DNA from: UBA1941 sp046329575
GTDB taxonomy: Bacteria > Bacteroidota > Bacteroidia > Chitinophagales > LD1
Length of the DNA stretch: 64,000 bases
Direction of reading: 5' to 3'
NCBI GenBank assembly: GCA_046329575.1
Contig: JAXLUJ010000007.1
Coordinates: 206,705-270,704, forward strand
The stretch's first letter is position 1. Each line of letters opens with the position of its first letter. Both the position numbers and the translations under genes were made by a program. The notes beneath the pieces are model-generated. The model was not told the DNA's origin and did no database searches. It was given only the letters and a program-made list of their open reading frames with translations. This document shows, piece by piece, positions 1-9,263 of this stretch.

Positions 1-239
1 GGCGTAGCGATTTGATGCAACCCGAAGCCAAAGCCAAACTCGAAAAATTCGGTATTGCTCCGCCGGTTGTAATTAATGATGAAGAACTCACTCCTGAGCA
101 ACTCGATCGTGTTCGCTGTCCGCATTGTAAAAGTACAGATACCACACTTCGCAGCGCTTTCGGCTCCACCCTTTGCCGCGCCATCCGTTTCTGCTATAAC
201 TGCAAACAGGGCTTTGAACAGTTTAAACCGGTTCAGTAA
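1..239 (+). CDS. paaD: PaaD-like subunit of phenylacetyl-CoA epoxidase, 3' end only
   Basis: The gene enters from the left edge and stays open in this frame back to base 3, so the TTG at 12 is not its start. The visible C-terminus has a short acidic stretch and then a zinc ribbon with CPHC (bases about 117-128) and CYNC (about 192-203), plus the spacing and FGST segment typical of the end of PaaD (PaaJ), the small protein needed with PaaABCE for ring 1,2-epoxidation of phenylacetyl-CoA. Its role is thought to be iron-sulphur cluster delivery or maturation. The rest of the paa operon should lie to the left. Identification rests on the C-terminal third only. Confidence 0.85.
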   Translation, partial: RSDLMQPEAKAKLEKFGIAPPVVINDEELTPEQLDRVRCPHCKSTDTTLRSAFGSTLCRAIRFCYNCKQGFEQFKPVQ

Positions 240-258
240 AAAATGAGGTGAGAAACGT

Positions 259-361
259 TGGGAACGGTTAGAGGGTTTTGGACGGTTGGACATTTTGGGG
301 GATGAAAAAAAATTAGGCTTTCATCTTCAAATCCTCAAATTTTCAAATCACCAAATTACCC
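259..361 (-). repeat. Dispersed intergenic repeat, family 1, diverged single copy
   Basis: Read on the minus strand this has the same order of blocks as the array at 19940-20376: a run of ATTTG-rich words, GATTTGAAGATGAAAG, then CCCCCAAAATGTCCA and CCAAAACCCTCT. It fills the gap between paaD and the sulfatase gene. It is non-coding and has several changes against the other copies. Confidence 0.7.
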
Positions 362-380
362 TTTGCGTTCCATCTTCAAA

Positions 381-2000
381 TTAAAAGGCAAACACATACT
401 TGCCTTTCTCATCTTTATAAACATAGTTCACCACCCGAGGCCAGAGCGGTTTCACCATCTCTGCCTCCCACTTATCCAAATCGGCCGAAAGCGCCGCTGC
501 CACAGCAGGTTCGCGGAGGTACAGATTTTCATTTTCGGTACTATCGGTAGCAATGCGGTACAACGCATGCGTGTTATCAAATTCATTCACCACATATTTC
601 CATTCGCCTTTGCGAATAGCCTTATTGAAATCGCTGCGCCAGCACAGTTGTTCGTGAGGCACTTTGTCCATTTCACCCTGTAAATACGGCATCAGATCTA
701 CGCCATCATAAGTTCGGTCAGCAGGCAGCGGAACGCCTAACCCGGCAGCCACAGTGGCAAAAATATCGAGAGAAATTACCGGCTTGCGAAAAACCGTACC
801 CGAAGGGATATGGCCCTTCCATTTCATAAGGAATGGCACCTTAAGCCCGCCCTCAAAATTAGTGAGCTTGCCGCCGCGATACGGGGCATTATCTGTAGTG
901 CCGTTGTACACCGCACCACCATTATCACTCAAAAAAATAATGATGGTATTATCATCTAATCCGCTTTCGGAAACGTGTTGTAATAACCGCCCCACTTCAT
1001 CGTCCAGATTCTTGATCATGGCGGCATACATACGCTTCACCGGATCTTTGATATGCGCGAATTGATCGTAATAGCGCTGTTGCGCCTGAAGGGGAGAATG
1101 GGGGGCATTGTAGGGCAGGTATAAAAAGAAAGGTTGCTGTTTGTTTCGGTCAATAAAAGCAATGGCTTCATCAGTCAGTTTATCAGTAAGGTATTTATTC
1201 TCTTCCTGGCGCTCGCAGCAGTTGCGCAAAATGGCGCAATTTCCGGTGCGGCCATGGGCCGCTTCCCATTCGTGATGATCAATAAAATCGCGCGAAATGG
1301 GCATATCTACAATGCCTTTAGTATGCTTTTCAGCATACAGTGTAAAGGCTTCATAAAAACCGTACTGATAATCGAAGCCGCGTGCACAAGGTTTGGCAAA
1401 ATCGGCAGCGCCTAAATGCCATTTTCCAATCAGAGCATTTTGATAATTGTACTTGTGAAGAAATTCAGCCAGGGTGATTTCGGAGGGCGGCAATCCCTGA
1501 CGGATACGATCTTCAAACGAAGGGACTTCAGAAGATTTTAAAGGCGTGAGCGGACGAAACCTCGGCAACATGCGAAAGCCTACATACTCCAGCATATTTT
1601 TCAGATAACGATGATTTGGTTGCAGCTCATGGCCGAAACGCTGTTGATACCTGCCGGTGAGCAATCCGGCGCGTGATGGCGAACAAACGGCAGAGGTGAT
1701 ATAGCCTTCAGTAAATGTAGCGCCATCGCGTCCTATGCCATCAATATGGGGCGTTGTAACGGTTTTGTTCCCATATAGCGAAATATCGGTTTGGCCCAGG
1801 TCATCGGCCAGAATCAAAATAATATTTGGGCGACTGGAAGGCGAAGTAGTTTTGGTTGCTGAAAAAAATGCCGCTTTACCGGCCAGCATCTTTTCGTCGA
1901 AATAGATGTGGAATTTATTGCTGATGCGTGGTTTAAGCAGATAGGCCAACGTACTGCCTGCGCATAGCGCTACGGCCAACACCATACCGAGTTTTTTCAT
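381..2000 (-). CDS. Sulfatase (arylsulfatase family), exported
   Basis: A 539-residue S1-type sulfatase that should hydrolyse sulfate esters in the periplasm. It has an N-terminal signal or anchor segment (residues 1-22). The metal-binding ILADDLG motif lies at about 62-68. The signature CSPSR starts at Cys106, which is the residue converted to formylglycine. A second signature (GKWHLG) and a late FLSDNGG segment are also present. The reading frame opens with GTG at 2001-2003, but the adjacent ATG at 1998-2000 gives a cleaner signal peptide, so I used that. No maturation enzyme, carbohydrate-active enzyme or SusCD pair is next to it, so the substrate (glycan or aryl sulfate) cannot be inferred. 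Confidence 0.9.
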   Translation of the reverse strand: MKKLGMVLAVALCAGSTLAYLLKPRISNKFHIYFDEKMLAGKAAFFSATKTTSPSSRPNIILILADDLGQTDISLYGNKTVTTPHIDGIGRDGATFTEGYITSAVCSPSRAGLLTGRYQQRFGHELQPNHRYLKNMLEYVGFRMLPRFRPLTPLKSSEVPSFEDRIRQGLPPSEITLAEFLHKYNYQNALIGKWHLGAADFAKPCARGFDYQYGFYEAFTLYAEKHTKGIVDMPISRDFIDHHEWEAAHGRTGNCAILRNCCERQEENKYLTDKLTDEAIAFIDRNKQQPFFLYLPYNAPHSPLQAQQRYYDQFAHIKDPVKRMYAAMIKNLDDEVGRLLQHVSESGLDDNTIIIFLSDNGGAVYNGTTDNAPYRGGKLTNFEGGLKVPFLMKWKGHIPSGTVFRKPVISLDIFATVAAGLGVPLPADRTYDGVDLMPYLQGEMDKVPHEQLCWRSDFNKAIRKGEWKYVVNEFDNTHALYRIATDSTENENLYLREPAVAAALSADLDKWEAEMVKPLWPRVVNYVYKDEKGKYVFAF

Positions 2001-2180
2001 CACGGGCTAAGATAGGAAAATGGGGAAGGTCAAAGGCCGGCCAGCGTATTCCGGCGGTAACCGCTGAATAGTAAGGTATTACATGAATTCGGCTCGCCAT
2101 CACCGAAAAGAAGATCACTTCTATTTGTTGAAAAATTAAATCTTCCAAAACTGTGGCACTGCTATTTTTGTTCAACTGCT

Positions 2181-2972
2181 ATGGAATTGTCGCTTTTCGA
2201 TTTTCTGACCGATAAAAAGAAACCCGCCGAGGAAACGCCCAAAGAGGACGTTTTTACGCTTTCGGTGAATGGCAGTGAAGTGCCCGTAACTATCATTTAC
2301 GAAAAGCGGTTCAACAATCGCGTGGCCGTGAATAGCAGCGGCGTTACCCTGCGTATAGCTTCCGGCCAATCGAAAGAAGAAAAGCAGAAGTATATCGATC
2401 AATTTTTGCGTTGGGCCAAAACGCGGCTCGATAAACATCCGGGCTTACTGGATGCTTTGCCGCAACGCAACTATGTGAATGGCGAAATGCTTCGCGTGGG
2501 GCGTTACGATTTCCGGATCAATATTTTTTACCACGATCAGGAAAAAAGTACGGCCCGGCTTTTTGGCGATCAAATCGTAGTTTCGTTGGCGCGTGGCCTC
2601 ACCAAAGAAGCTGAAATGAACACCAACAGCTATTTGGTGGCTAAATGTTTGGCCAAGTTTTTTCAGCCATTGGTAAGTGAACGCTTGCACGAACTGAACC
2701 GAAAATATTTCGGAAAAACGATTCAAACCGTACGTTTAAAATATAACACCAGCAATTGGGGAAGTTGTTCATCGCAAGGCAACATCAACATTTCATTGCG
2801 GTTGTTGTTCGCTCCCGATGAAGTGATCGATTATGTGCTGGTGCATGAGTTAGCGCATCTGGTGCATCACGATCATTCACCGCGTTTCTGGAAATTGGTG
2901 GAAAAGGTAATTCCTAATTACAAGGAATACGAAAAGCATCTCGACGAAAACAATTTCAAGTATTATCTGTAG
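2181..2972 (+). CDS. YgjP-like (DUF45) zinc metallopeptidase
   Basis: This is a 263-residue cytosolic protein of the YgjP/DUF45 metallopeptidase family, related to the SprT/WLM type. The zinc site is HELAH at residues 222-226, followed by the family's HHDHSPRFW segment, which supplies a further ligand, and a C-terminal YKEYEKHL helix. Upstream is the family's small beta-rich domain. The substrate in bacteria is unclear. The gene stands alone between a divergent sulfatase gene and a non-coding stretch of about 440 bp. The ATG at 2181 gives normal family length. Confidence 0.85.
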   Translation: MELSLFDFLTDKKKPAEETPKEDVFTLSVNGSEVPVTIIYEKRFNNRVAVNSSGVTLRIASGQSKEEKQKYIDQFLRWAKTRLDKHPGLLDALPQRNYVNGEMLRVGRYDFRINIFYHDQEKSTARLFGDQIVVSLARGLTKEAEMNTNSYLVAKCLAKFFQPLVSERLHELNRKYFGKTIQTVRLKYNTSNWGSCSSQGNINISLRLLFAPDEVIDYVLVHELAHLVHHDHSPRFWKLVEKVIPNYKEYEKHLDENNFKYYL

Positions 2973-3414
2973 CCCCAAAACCCTTGCCGGAGCTGCCTTT
3001 CAAGCGAATTTCAAATTACGAATTACGCATTGCGTTGTTGCATGAAAATACCGCCTAAACAGGATTTTTATTTTTGCGGATGCCGGGCTGTTCGCTGCAA
3101 GTCCTCAGCCGCGGCCTAACGTTTGTGATCCTTGAAATGCAGCAGTGGCGCGGCTTGCGGGCTTTCCGCTACCATCCCTACCGCGGTTGGTCAAAATATA
3201 GAGCCTTACTTATTTTGAGCAACAAACACAGGATTTCTTCCGATTTACATTTGCCTTTTGAGGCCATGCCATTTCTTGGCACGACTGAATTATTCACGCA
3301 ACAACACCGTTACGAATTACGAAAAAGGACGCAGGTCTTAAAAACAGAACCCTACTCCATCTCGTAATTCGTAATTTTTCATTCGTAATTTCTTTGCTGC
3401 TGCTCCGGCATTAT
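2973..3414. other. Intergenic region of 442 bp with promoter-like motif and degenerate repeats
   Basis: I see no convincing gene here. At 3063-3085 there is a promoter-like word containing TATTTTTG followed by CGGATGCCG; it recurs at 28090-28112 with one change. Downstream at about 3084-3190 is GC-rich sequence (GGGCTGTTCGCTGCAA, GCGGGCTTTCCGCTACC) that looks like a worn copy of a GC-rich dispersed repeat. Near 3010-3030, 3310-3325 and 3362-3395 there are repeated ACGAATTACG / CGTAATTCGTAAT words. A 97-codon open frame across it has no family features. Confidence 0.5.
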
Positions 3415-5088
3415 TCAACGTAGCAACGTCACATTACCGCTATACGTTTTATCGCCGCGATGATAATAGCTCAGGTAGTAAACATATACTCCGGCAGGTT
3501 CATTTTCGGCAGTCCATTTAAATCGCGGGTCAGTGCTTTGAAATACTACTGCACCCCAACGGTTGTAAATACTAATCTGAAATGCCGAAAGCGCATCCAA
3601 ATTTTTTCCGGAAAGGCGGAACACATCGTTATGGCCATCGTTATTGGGGCTGAAGGCAGTGGGAAGAAAAATATCGGGAACTACATGAATTTCGGCATGT
3701 GCCGTAGCGGTGCAGGTAGCGCCATTTGGGTGTGATGTAGCAATTACTCGCACAATAGTGTTATCGGTAACGGTTAAACTGGTGGCGCTACAAGTGTCAC
3801 ACAAAAACATTCCGGATGGACTCCAAAAATAAGATACGGAATCAGAAGCTGTGGCGTGAAGCCCAACGGCAGCGCCACTTTCAACGGTAGTGTCGTTTGG
3901 CGATATCACCACCACAACAGGCGAAGGCCGTTTTACAGTAAACATTCCGGAGATTTTGCAACCGAAGCTATCGGTGATGGTGTAACTATAATTTCCCCCT
4001 AAAAGATTTTGAATGGAATTGCCGGATATAGGCGCACCATTTACTTCATAAATGAACGGCGCCGCACCAATGGGAAGAAAAGTGGCGACGCCATCTGCTT
4101 TGTCGTAACACGATGCATTTTGGATGCGAATCGAATCTTGAGTGGCGGGCAATACTCGAACCGTTGTAGTAATGATAGTGCTGTCGCAACCCGCCACGCT
4201 TTTCAAGGTATCAGTATAATTTCCTGAGGCAATTACTATTCGTCCACCCGGAAGTTGATACGAACTGCCATAGCAAATCTGTGCGGTATCAAAACGGATA
4301 TTTTGAGTTTGGATGGTTATGTTTTTAGAAACCGTATCGGCGGCGCAGCCGTTCACCAGTATTAAGGTTACGGCATAAGTTCCTGGTGAGGGATAACACA
4401 CCGGTGAAGGATTTTGCAAATTAGAAGTGGATGGAACGCCACCCGGAAAGAACCATTGATAGGTATAGGAATTCCATCCGCTGAAATCAGAAAATGAAAA
4501 ACAGGAATCCTGACACAATGCACCCGGTGAACTGCCAATAGAATCGTAAGGTTCCAGAATCACATTATCTAAACCGCCCACATCCAGTTTATTGCTGAAC
4601 TCGCCACGGATCAGTATTTTGTTCAAGCCGCTGATCACGGTTTTGAAAATTGGCCGCGATACCGCTGCGCCTGAGCTCATGTCGCGCCAGCCCATAGTGT
4701 CGAGCAACACACTTACTGTGGTCCATGAGGTGGCAATGGCGCCTGGCACTTTATAGTAAATTGAAATTCCCGCCCCCTCCAGAATTACATCTTTCCCATC
4801 ATAGGACGGACCGGGATGATCGGTTTGCCAATCAAAGCGCAAATGCCGCTGAAAAGAGGATAATTTATTGCCCAGGTAAGCATAAGGCGCTGAAAAGTAC
4901 CAGGTACCGCCGGTGCCCAAATCAGCCGCCTGAATAAACCCGGAAGGGTGGCCGCCTGTAGTGTTATACATCGGGCTGGAGGCATCGCCTTCGGTAGCCC
5001 AGCACTGATCGTAGGTGTTGAATTCCGAACGCTGTGCAGCGCTCTGTAACGTCAAAGCTCCTATTAATAAACTAAGCCACCATTTCAT
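3415..5088 (-). CDS. Secreted PKD-domain protein with type B T9SS sorting domain
   Basis: A 557-residue exported protein with a signal peptide ending near SAAQ (residue 19). A domain containing a PKD fold occupies about 190-260 (YQWFFPGG, then GTYAVTL). A SprB-like repeat follows at about 320-385 (DKADGVATF and NYSYTITDSFGC). The C-terminal 90 residues are the gliding-motility-associated (type B) sorting domain, with the hallmark FSPNNDGHNDVF and a final GNVTLLR strand. It should be carried across the outer membrane by T9SS and attached to or released from the surface. Function beyond surface display or adhesion is not visible. Confidence 0.88.
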   Translation of the reverse strand: MKWWLSLLIGALTLQSAAQRSEFNTYDQCWATEGDASSPMYNTTGGHPSGFIQAADLGTGGTWYFSAPYAYLGNKLSSFQRHLRFDWQTDHPGPSYDGKDVILEGAGISIYYKVPGAIATSWTTVSVLLDTMGWRDMSSGAAVSRPIFKTVISGLNKILIRGEFSNKLDVGGLDNVILEPYDSIGSSPGALCQDSCFSFSDFSGWNSYTYQWFFPGGVPSTSNLQNPSPVCYPSPGTYAVTLILVNGCAADTVSKNITIQTQNIRFDTAQICYGSSYQLPGGRIVIASGNYTDTLKSVAGCDSTIITTTVRVLPATQDSIRIQNASCYDKADGVATFLPIGAAPFIYEVNGAPISGNSIQNLLGGNYSYTITDSFGCKISGMFTVKRPSPVVVVISPNDTTVESGAAVGLHATASDSVSYFWSPSGMFLCDTCSATSLTVTDNTIVRVIATSHPNGATCTATAHAEIHVVPDIFLPTAFSPNNDGHNDVFRLSGKNLDALSAFQISIYNRWGAVVFQSTDPRFKWTAENEPAGVYVYYLSYYHRGDKTYSGNVTLLR

Positions 5089-5117
5089 GAAGCTCGTAAA
5101 GGTAGCTATAATGTGGG

Positions 5118-5696
5118 TTATTTGGTCTTTGCCCGCTCTCTCAGCATGGCATTTTCATAAGCGGTATCACCGGGATGTTCCTTCATATCTTTATACGCCT
5201 GAATGTATGCGGGATGATCGCGATATTTGATTTTCCACAAACTATATGGCGGCAGGTTGAGCAAACCCACAACGATGGAAGAGTAGATCACCAACCGCCA
5301 GAGAATTGGCTCATAAAAGCCATCGCGATGGGGAAGATAACGAACCAATGTTACTATACTTACTAGTAGTGTTGGAGGAAGTGCAGCAATACACATCAAC
5401 GAAGCTCCCGGCCACATTAATGTTTTAAAAATAATACCCACAACAAGAAGCGTCAGTACAAATCCTGTAACTACGGAACCCATGATACGTAATGCTTTTA
5501 TTCCGGAATAGCTGCTTTTTTTGAACAGGTTCCGGAAACGGATATTGTTGAAAAGCGCGAAGCTAAAGTAGAGGTAAAAAAAGGCCAGTGAACCTGTGGC
5601 CAAAACCGATAAGGAAACGCCGCTTGGCAAGTTTGCCAGATTTAAGGCGATGCCCATAAGCGAGCCTGCGATAAGAGTCAATTCAACACGCTTCAT
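5118..5696 (-). CDS. Integral membrane protein with GldL-like FKTLMWPGA segment
   Basis: 192 residues with about five predicted membrane helices and a charged C-terminal tail (about 155-192). Residues around 88-96 read IIFKTLMWPGA, which resembles the conserved N-terminal segment of the T9SS motor protein GldL (FK..HWPGA). The rest, including the long periplasmic or cytoplasmic part of GldL, is not there, and no gldK/M/N genes are adjacent. I treat it as an uncharacterised membrane protein with a shared helix motif. It lies between a T9SS cargo gene and an acyltransferase gene on the same strand. Confidence 0.6.
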   Translation of the reverse strand: MKRVELTLIAGSLMGIALNLANLPSGVSLSVLATGSLAFFYLYFSFALFNNIRFRNLFKKSSYSGIKALRIMGSVVTGFVLTLLVVGIIFKTLMWPGASLMCIAALPPTLLVSIVTLVRYLPHRDGFYEPILWRLVIYSSIVVGLLNLPPYSLWKIKYRDHPAYIQAYKDMKEHPGDTAYENAMLRERAKTK

Positions 5697-5745
5697 GCCG
5701 TTTTTTTTAAAAGTAAAAACGTTTTACAACAGCACGCCTGAGTTT

Positions 5746-6873
5746 TCAACTAAACTTTCCTTTTAAAGCCAGAAAACGCGATTCGAAATGATTATAGCTC
5801 CATTTGCTGAGCAATAGGGTAAGTATAAAGCAACAGCCGCCGGCAATCAATCCGCCAGGGAGATTAGCCGTTGGCAAATGAAGCGTGCGGGCCGCAACAT
5901 CTACAATTAATAATGCAATAGGATGCAGCAAATAAATTCCATAGGTGTACTTGCCCCATTTATCGGCAAAAGAAAAGCGCTGAAGGTTGAATACCGATTC
6001 CTGAGTAGTAATGGCTTGAGCGGCGATGATCAAACCAAATGACAGGGCAATAATTACACGCCCTACTGCCAACCCCAGCGGGAACGCAAAAATTTCGGCT
6101 CTCCAGATGTTTAACATCAATGCCAGGAGCAACAGCAAGAAATGCGTGCGGGTGGATGCTGTTTCGAAGAATTGTTTTATGGAAGGATATTCAATAATTA
6201 ATAAGGCGAGCAGGCCGCCAATGCCAAGGTCGGCCAACACCGAAAAAGTGTGGAAGAATAAAATGGTGTTATCGTAACGATGCCAAATGCGAAAGCCTAC
6301 TGACCCTGCGATAACCGCGCTGATGGCAAACAACCAAAGGCGGCGCGGCAAAAAGGCAAACAACAGCGGCCAAAACAAATAGAACTGTTCTTCAACGGCT
6401 ACTGACCAAGTGGTGTTTTGCATCAAGGTGTCCTGCCCATGGAAGTACGTGATAGTCCTGATTACATCAAAGTTGCTCAGGAAGGTGAAGTAGTACAACG
6501 GCCTTGGTATGAGTTCGTGATAAACGCCTAACAACTGCTTTAAAAAGGGATACACGCCAAATGCAAATAGCAGCACCGCAAAATAAAGAGGCCAAATACG
6601 CAGCACCCGCCGCATATAAAACTTCGGTACGTTGATTGCACCGTTGCGTTGTTGTTCGGTAATCAGCAAGTACGTGATTAGAAAACCCGAAAGCACAAAA
6701 AAAACGGAAACGCCTGTAGCGCCGCTGCTAAGTGTTTGCAGCACCCGAAGGGCAAAACTGTTTTGGCAGGGAAGGTATTGGTAAGCCGGGCTCACATCGT
6801 GCTGTAAAAAAACCATCATTGCGGCTATAAACCGTATGGCATCCAGATTATGGAAGTAGCGTTGGTTGATCAT
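5746..6873 (-). CDS. Acyltransferase family 3 (OafA/YrhL-like) membrane protein
   Basis: 375 residues with about ten membrane helices. The N-terminus LDAIRFIAAMMVFLQHD carries the conserved Arg and His of the acyltransferase-3 fold, followed by FFVLSGFLITYLL and FYMRRVLRIWPLYF. These proteins transfer acetyl or other acyl groups across the inner membrane to sugars of O-antigen, capsule or other surface glycans. It lacks the C-terminal SGNH domain found in long members. No glycan cluster is next to it, so the acceptor is unknown. Confidence 0.9.
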   Translation of the reverse strand: MINQRYFHNLDAIRFIAAMMVFLQHDVSPAYQYLPCQNSFALRVLQTLSSGATGVSVFFVLSGFLITYLLITEQQRNGAINVPKFYMRRVLRIWPLYFAVLLFAFGVYPFLKQLLGVYHELIPRPLYYFTFLSNFDVIRTITYFHGQDTLMQNTTWSVAVEEQFYLFWPLLFAFLPRRLWLFAISAVIAGSVGFRIWHRYDNTILFFHTFSVLADLGIGGLLALLIIEYPSIKQFFETASTRTHFLLLLLALMLNIWRAEIFAFPLGLAVGRVIIALSFGLIIAAQAITTQESVFNLQRFSFADKWGKYTYGIYLLHPIALLIVDVAARTLHLPTANLPGGLIAGGCCFILTLLLSKWSYNHFESRFLALKGKFS

Positions 6874-7240
6874 GTAAGAGCCAAGGCCGGCAAAACCGAA
6901 GGCGCAACGATACTACAGCTTGCCGGTTGATCGCAAAATGACGCTCGTCATAAGTTGTAAATCCTTTGACCGGCATTTTAAAGCAAAGGATAGCGTTTAA
7001 GGCAAAGGCCGGGCATCCGCGAGGGATGCGGAAGGCGCTTGCGGAGCAAGCGGTGCGGAACGTAGTGGAGCACGGAAGCCGAAGGCGTACCCTGTAGCAG
7101 CCCGACCCCGAAAACGTTGGAATCTGAAATATAGAAACGGTTAGTTCAAAGGAAGAGCGCCATACCTAAACATAATAACGCGGTAAACGTTTTTCGGGGG
7201 CGCGGCATAAAAGAAAAGATCGGCTTGGTTAAATTATCGC
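6874..7240. other. Intergenic region of 367 bp holding a GC-rich dispersed repeat
   Basis: Non-coding. The centre (7008-7110) is one copy of a GC-rich palindromic repeat also found inverted at 62775-62889. Left of it is sequence with no feature I recognise. Right of it (7111-7240) there is only AT-rich sequence leading to the convergent-side end of the rhomboid gene. Confidence 0.6.
7008..7110 (+). repeat. GC-rich dispersed repeat, family 2
   Basis: The block runs from GCCGGGCATCC to CAGCCCGACCCCG and contains short inverted words (GCATCCGCGAGGGATGC, GCTTGCGGAGCAAGC), so it can fold into a series of small hairpins. An inverted, roughly 75-80 % similar copy sits at 62775-62889. It has no coding potential and resembles the small palindromic repeats scattered in Bacteroidota genomes. 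Confidence 0.75.
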
Positions 7241-8119
7241 TCAGTTCTTTTTGCCAAATTGAAACAGCACTTCTTTTTCGTGCTTCGACAAACTGTTGTA
7301 ACCGGAACGCGAAATCTTGTCGAGGATATCGTCAACCTGGCGTTGCTCTTCTTCCGTTTTGGAAATCACTTTCGTTTTTTTGTCGCTCACATGCGAAACC
7401 CGCGGACCACTTTTACCAAATGAAATCATGGCGCCGGCCTTTTCAATAGGCTTAAAAATATTGCGGCCGCTTCGCAATTGCTGTACCACCAGCCAACCGG
7501 CCAGCGCGCCGCCGCAATGGGCCAGATAGCCGCCGGCATTACCATTCGAGATACTGATGATATCGAGCAACAACAACACGCCCACTACATACTTTATAGG
7601 TACGGTGAAAATGCCCAAGATGTGAATTTCGTGATCGGGGTTTAAGGCCGCAGCGGCAAACATTACAGCCATTACGCCGGCACTGGCGCCTATGAGCGTA
7701 CTGCCTGCCACGGCTACATGAAAAACCGGCAACACATTGTAAGAAATTACGAAAACGGCCGCGCCCACCACACCACCAAGCAAATAGACTAATGCCAGTT
7801 TATTGCTGTTCATGTATAACTGGTAGATTTGCCCGAACCAATAGAGGAACAATAAATTGCCCAGCAAGTGCATCACCGATTGGTGATAGAACATATACGT
7901 GAACACCGTCCACGGCCTACCCAAAACCAAATGCCGGTTGGCTGGAAGGCGCATCTGTTCTTCCAGAATATTCCAAAATTCGGGATGCATGCTTAGCAGC
8001 AGTACCACATGAGTAAGGCCGAAAACGGCAAACACTAACGCATTTGCGCCGATAAGCCATACTAAAGTATCGCCTTGTTTTAGCGTGCGCTTCAGATCGT
8101 TGAAAATCGATTCAAACAT
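7241..8119 (-). CDS. Rhomboid family intramembrane serine protease (second of a pair)
   Basis: 292 residues with six or seven membrane helices. The active-site serine is in GASAG (Ser147) and the catalytic histidine in AHCGGALAGW (His201). The HQSVMHLLGN segment at about 79-88 is the usual helix-2 motif. A charged cytosolic tail of about 80 residues follows the last helix and ends in KISRSGYNSLSKHEKEVLFQ, a helical module seen at the end of many Bacteroidota rhomboids. Its start overlaps the stop of the upstream rhomboid (TGATG at 8117-8121), so translation is probably coupled. Substrates are unknown. Confidence 0.9.
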   Translation of the reverse strand: MFESIFNDLKRTLKQGDTLVWLIGANALVFAVFGLTHVVLLLSMHPEFWNILEEQMRLPANRHLVLGRPWTVFTYMFYHQSVMHLLGNLLFLYWFGQIYQLYMNSNKLALVYLLGGVVGAAVFVISYNVLPVFHVAVAGSTLIGASAGVMAVMFAAAALNPDHEIHILGIFTVPIKYVVGVLLLLDIISISNGNAGGYLAHCGGALAGWLVVQQLRSGRNIFKPIEKAGAMISFGKSGPRVSHVSDKKTKVISKTEEEQRQVDDILDKISRSGYNSLSKHEKEVLFQFGKKN

Positions 8120-8820
8120 CAGTAGAAATCATAACGGTTCCGGCTCCAGATCCTCACCAGCGCCCAACCCATTAGTGCACCGCTGAGGTGCGCCAGGTGC
8201 GCCACGTTGTCGCCCGGAGTTGTACTGAACTGCAATTTCAGTTCCCAAAATATCAGGAAGATGGCCAGATATTTCAGCTTCAGCGGAAAAACGCCATAAA
8301 TCAGCATTTCGGTTTCGCCGAAAAGCAAGGCCGCTGCGGTAAGCATGGCAAACACTGCTCCGGATGCGCCTAAACAATGGCTTTGCAAGGCTTCTACTAC
8401 TTCTGCAGGACCGGTCATGTTGTGCAACACCGGCCAAAACGTTCCTGAAATGGAGTAAATGTGAATGCCTTGTGCAAACAAGTACAACACCGAAGCGCCG
8501 AGGCCGGTAACAAAAAAGAAGAACAGTAAACGTTGGCCGCCCCACACCCGTTCCAGCATACTGCCGAACATGTAGAGGTTGAACATATTGAAGAACAGGT
8601 GAAAAAAATCGGCATGTGTGAGTAGCGAAGACAGGAACTGGTGCGGCATAAAAAAGGGAGAGGCCGGATAATACAGCGAGAACGCATCCTGAAGTGGCAA
8701 GCCCTTGATTTGAAGCGGAAAAAGATTCGTGATTCCGAACACTACCACATTCAGCATAATAAGGTTGAAAACCGCACTACGGCTATCGATTCGGGGAAAA
8801 CGAAAGTTGGAATAGTTCAT
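8119..8820 (-). CDS. Rhomboid family intramembrane serine protease (first of a pair)
   Basis: 233 residues, six membrane helices. HADFFHLFFNMF (69-80) is the helix-2 motif. GASGAVF places the nucleophile at Ser153, and HLAHLSGAL places the catalytic His at 211, so the Ser-His dyad is intact. It is shorter than its neighbour and lacks the cytosolic tail. It sits in a tight operon: a 134-residue exported protein is 2 nt upstream and the second rhomboid overlaps its stop codon. The two rhomboids are diverged paralogues rather than a recent duplication. Confidence 0.9.
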   Translation of the reverse strand: MNYSNFRFPRIDSRSAVFNLIMLNVVVFGITNLFPLQIKGLPLQDAFSLYYPASPFFMPHQFLSSLLTHADFFHLFFNMFNLYMFGSMLERVWGGQRLLFFFFVTGLGASVLYLFAQGIHIYSISGTFWPVLHNMTGPAEVVEALQSHCLGASGAVFAMLTAAALLFGETEMLIYGVFPLKLKYLAIFLIFWELKLQFSTTPGDNVAHLAHLSGALMGWALVRIWSRNRYDFY

Positions 8821-8822
8821 AC

Positions 8823-9227
8823 TTATTGTTTCGCCTGTTTTTTGAGAAATCCGGCGCCCTGGGCAGTAAGGCGGTTTACAAACTGTTGCTTACCCATGTG
8901 GAACAACAAGTATCCTGATGAATCGCTGGTGATGTATAACTGGCCGGTCAGAAACTCGCGGCCGTTGCGCTGCCACATCAGGAAGCCCACCTGAGGCGCC
9001 TTTGATAAAGGGGCAGGATGCCAATCGACAAACGACGAGAACATCACCACATTACGGCCTTCCAGCGACATGCTGGTGCCGGCGCTGAACACCACATCAA
9101 TTTGAGTACATGAATCGCGCAGTATATTATATACCGGAAGCGGCAGCGGTTGCGGTGCCGAAGGCGAGTTTTGGCGGGCGGCAATTGCCAGCGCGCCAAC
9201 AATAAAAACGATCAGCCATTTACGCAT
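8823..9227 (-). CDS. Small exported protein of unknown function
   Basis: 134 residues with an N-terminal signal or anchor segment (about 1-18) followed by a proline-rich linker (SAPQPLPLPVY). The rest is predicted beta-rich, with several aromatic residues and one Cys at about 40. I do not recognise a family. The gene ends 2 nt before the first rhomboid gene and follows smpB-side genes on the same strand, so it is the likely first gene of the rhomboid operon and a possible substrate or partner, which is only inference. Confidence 0.6.
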   Translation of the reverse strand: MRKWLIVFIVGALAIAARQNSPSAPQPLPLPVYNILRDSCTQIDVVFSAGTSMSLEGRNVVMFSSFVDWHPAPLSKAPQVGFLMWQRNGREFLTGQLYITSDSSGYLLFHMGKQQFVNRLTAQGAGFLKKQAKQ

Positions 9228-9263
9228 GTGACAAATAAAATGTAAAAAGAAAAATTTTCAGCA

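Noticed and set aside
3074..3367. Open frame of 97 codons in the gap after the YgjP-like gene
   Set aside because: Starts with TTG, runs through degenerate repeat sequence, has no family features or ribosome-binding site.
5118..5696. GldL assignment for the membrane protein at 5118
   Set aside because: Only one helix motif is shared; the rest and the neighbours do not fit.
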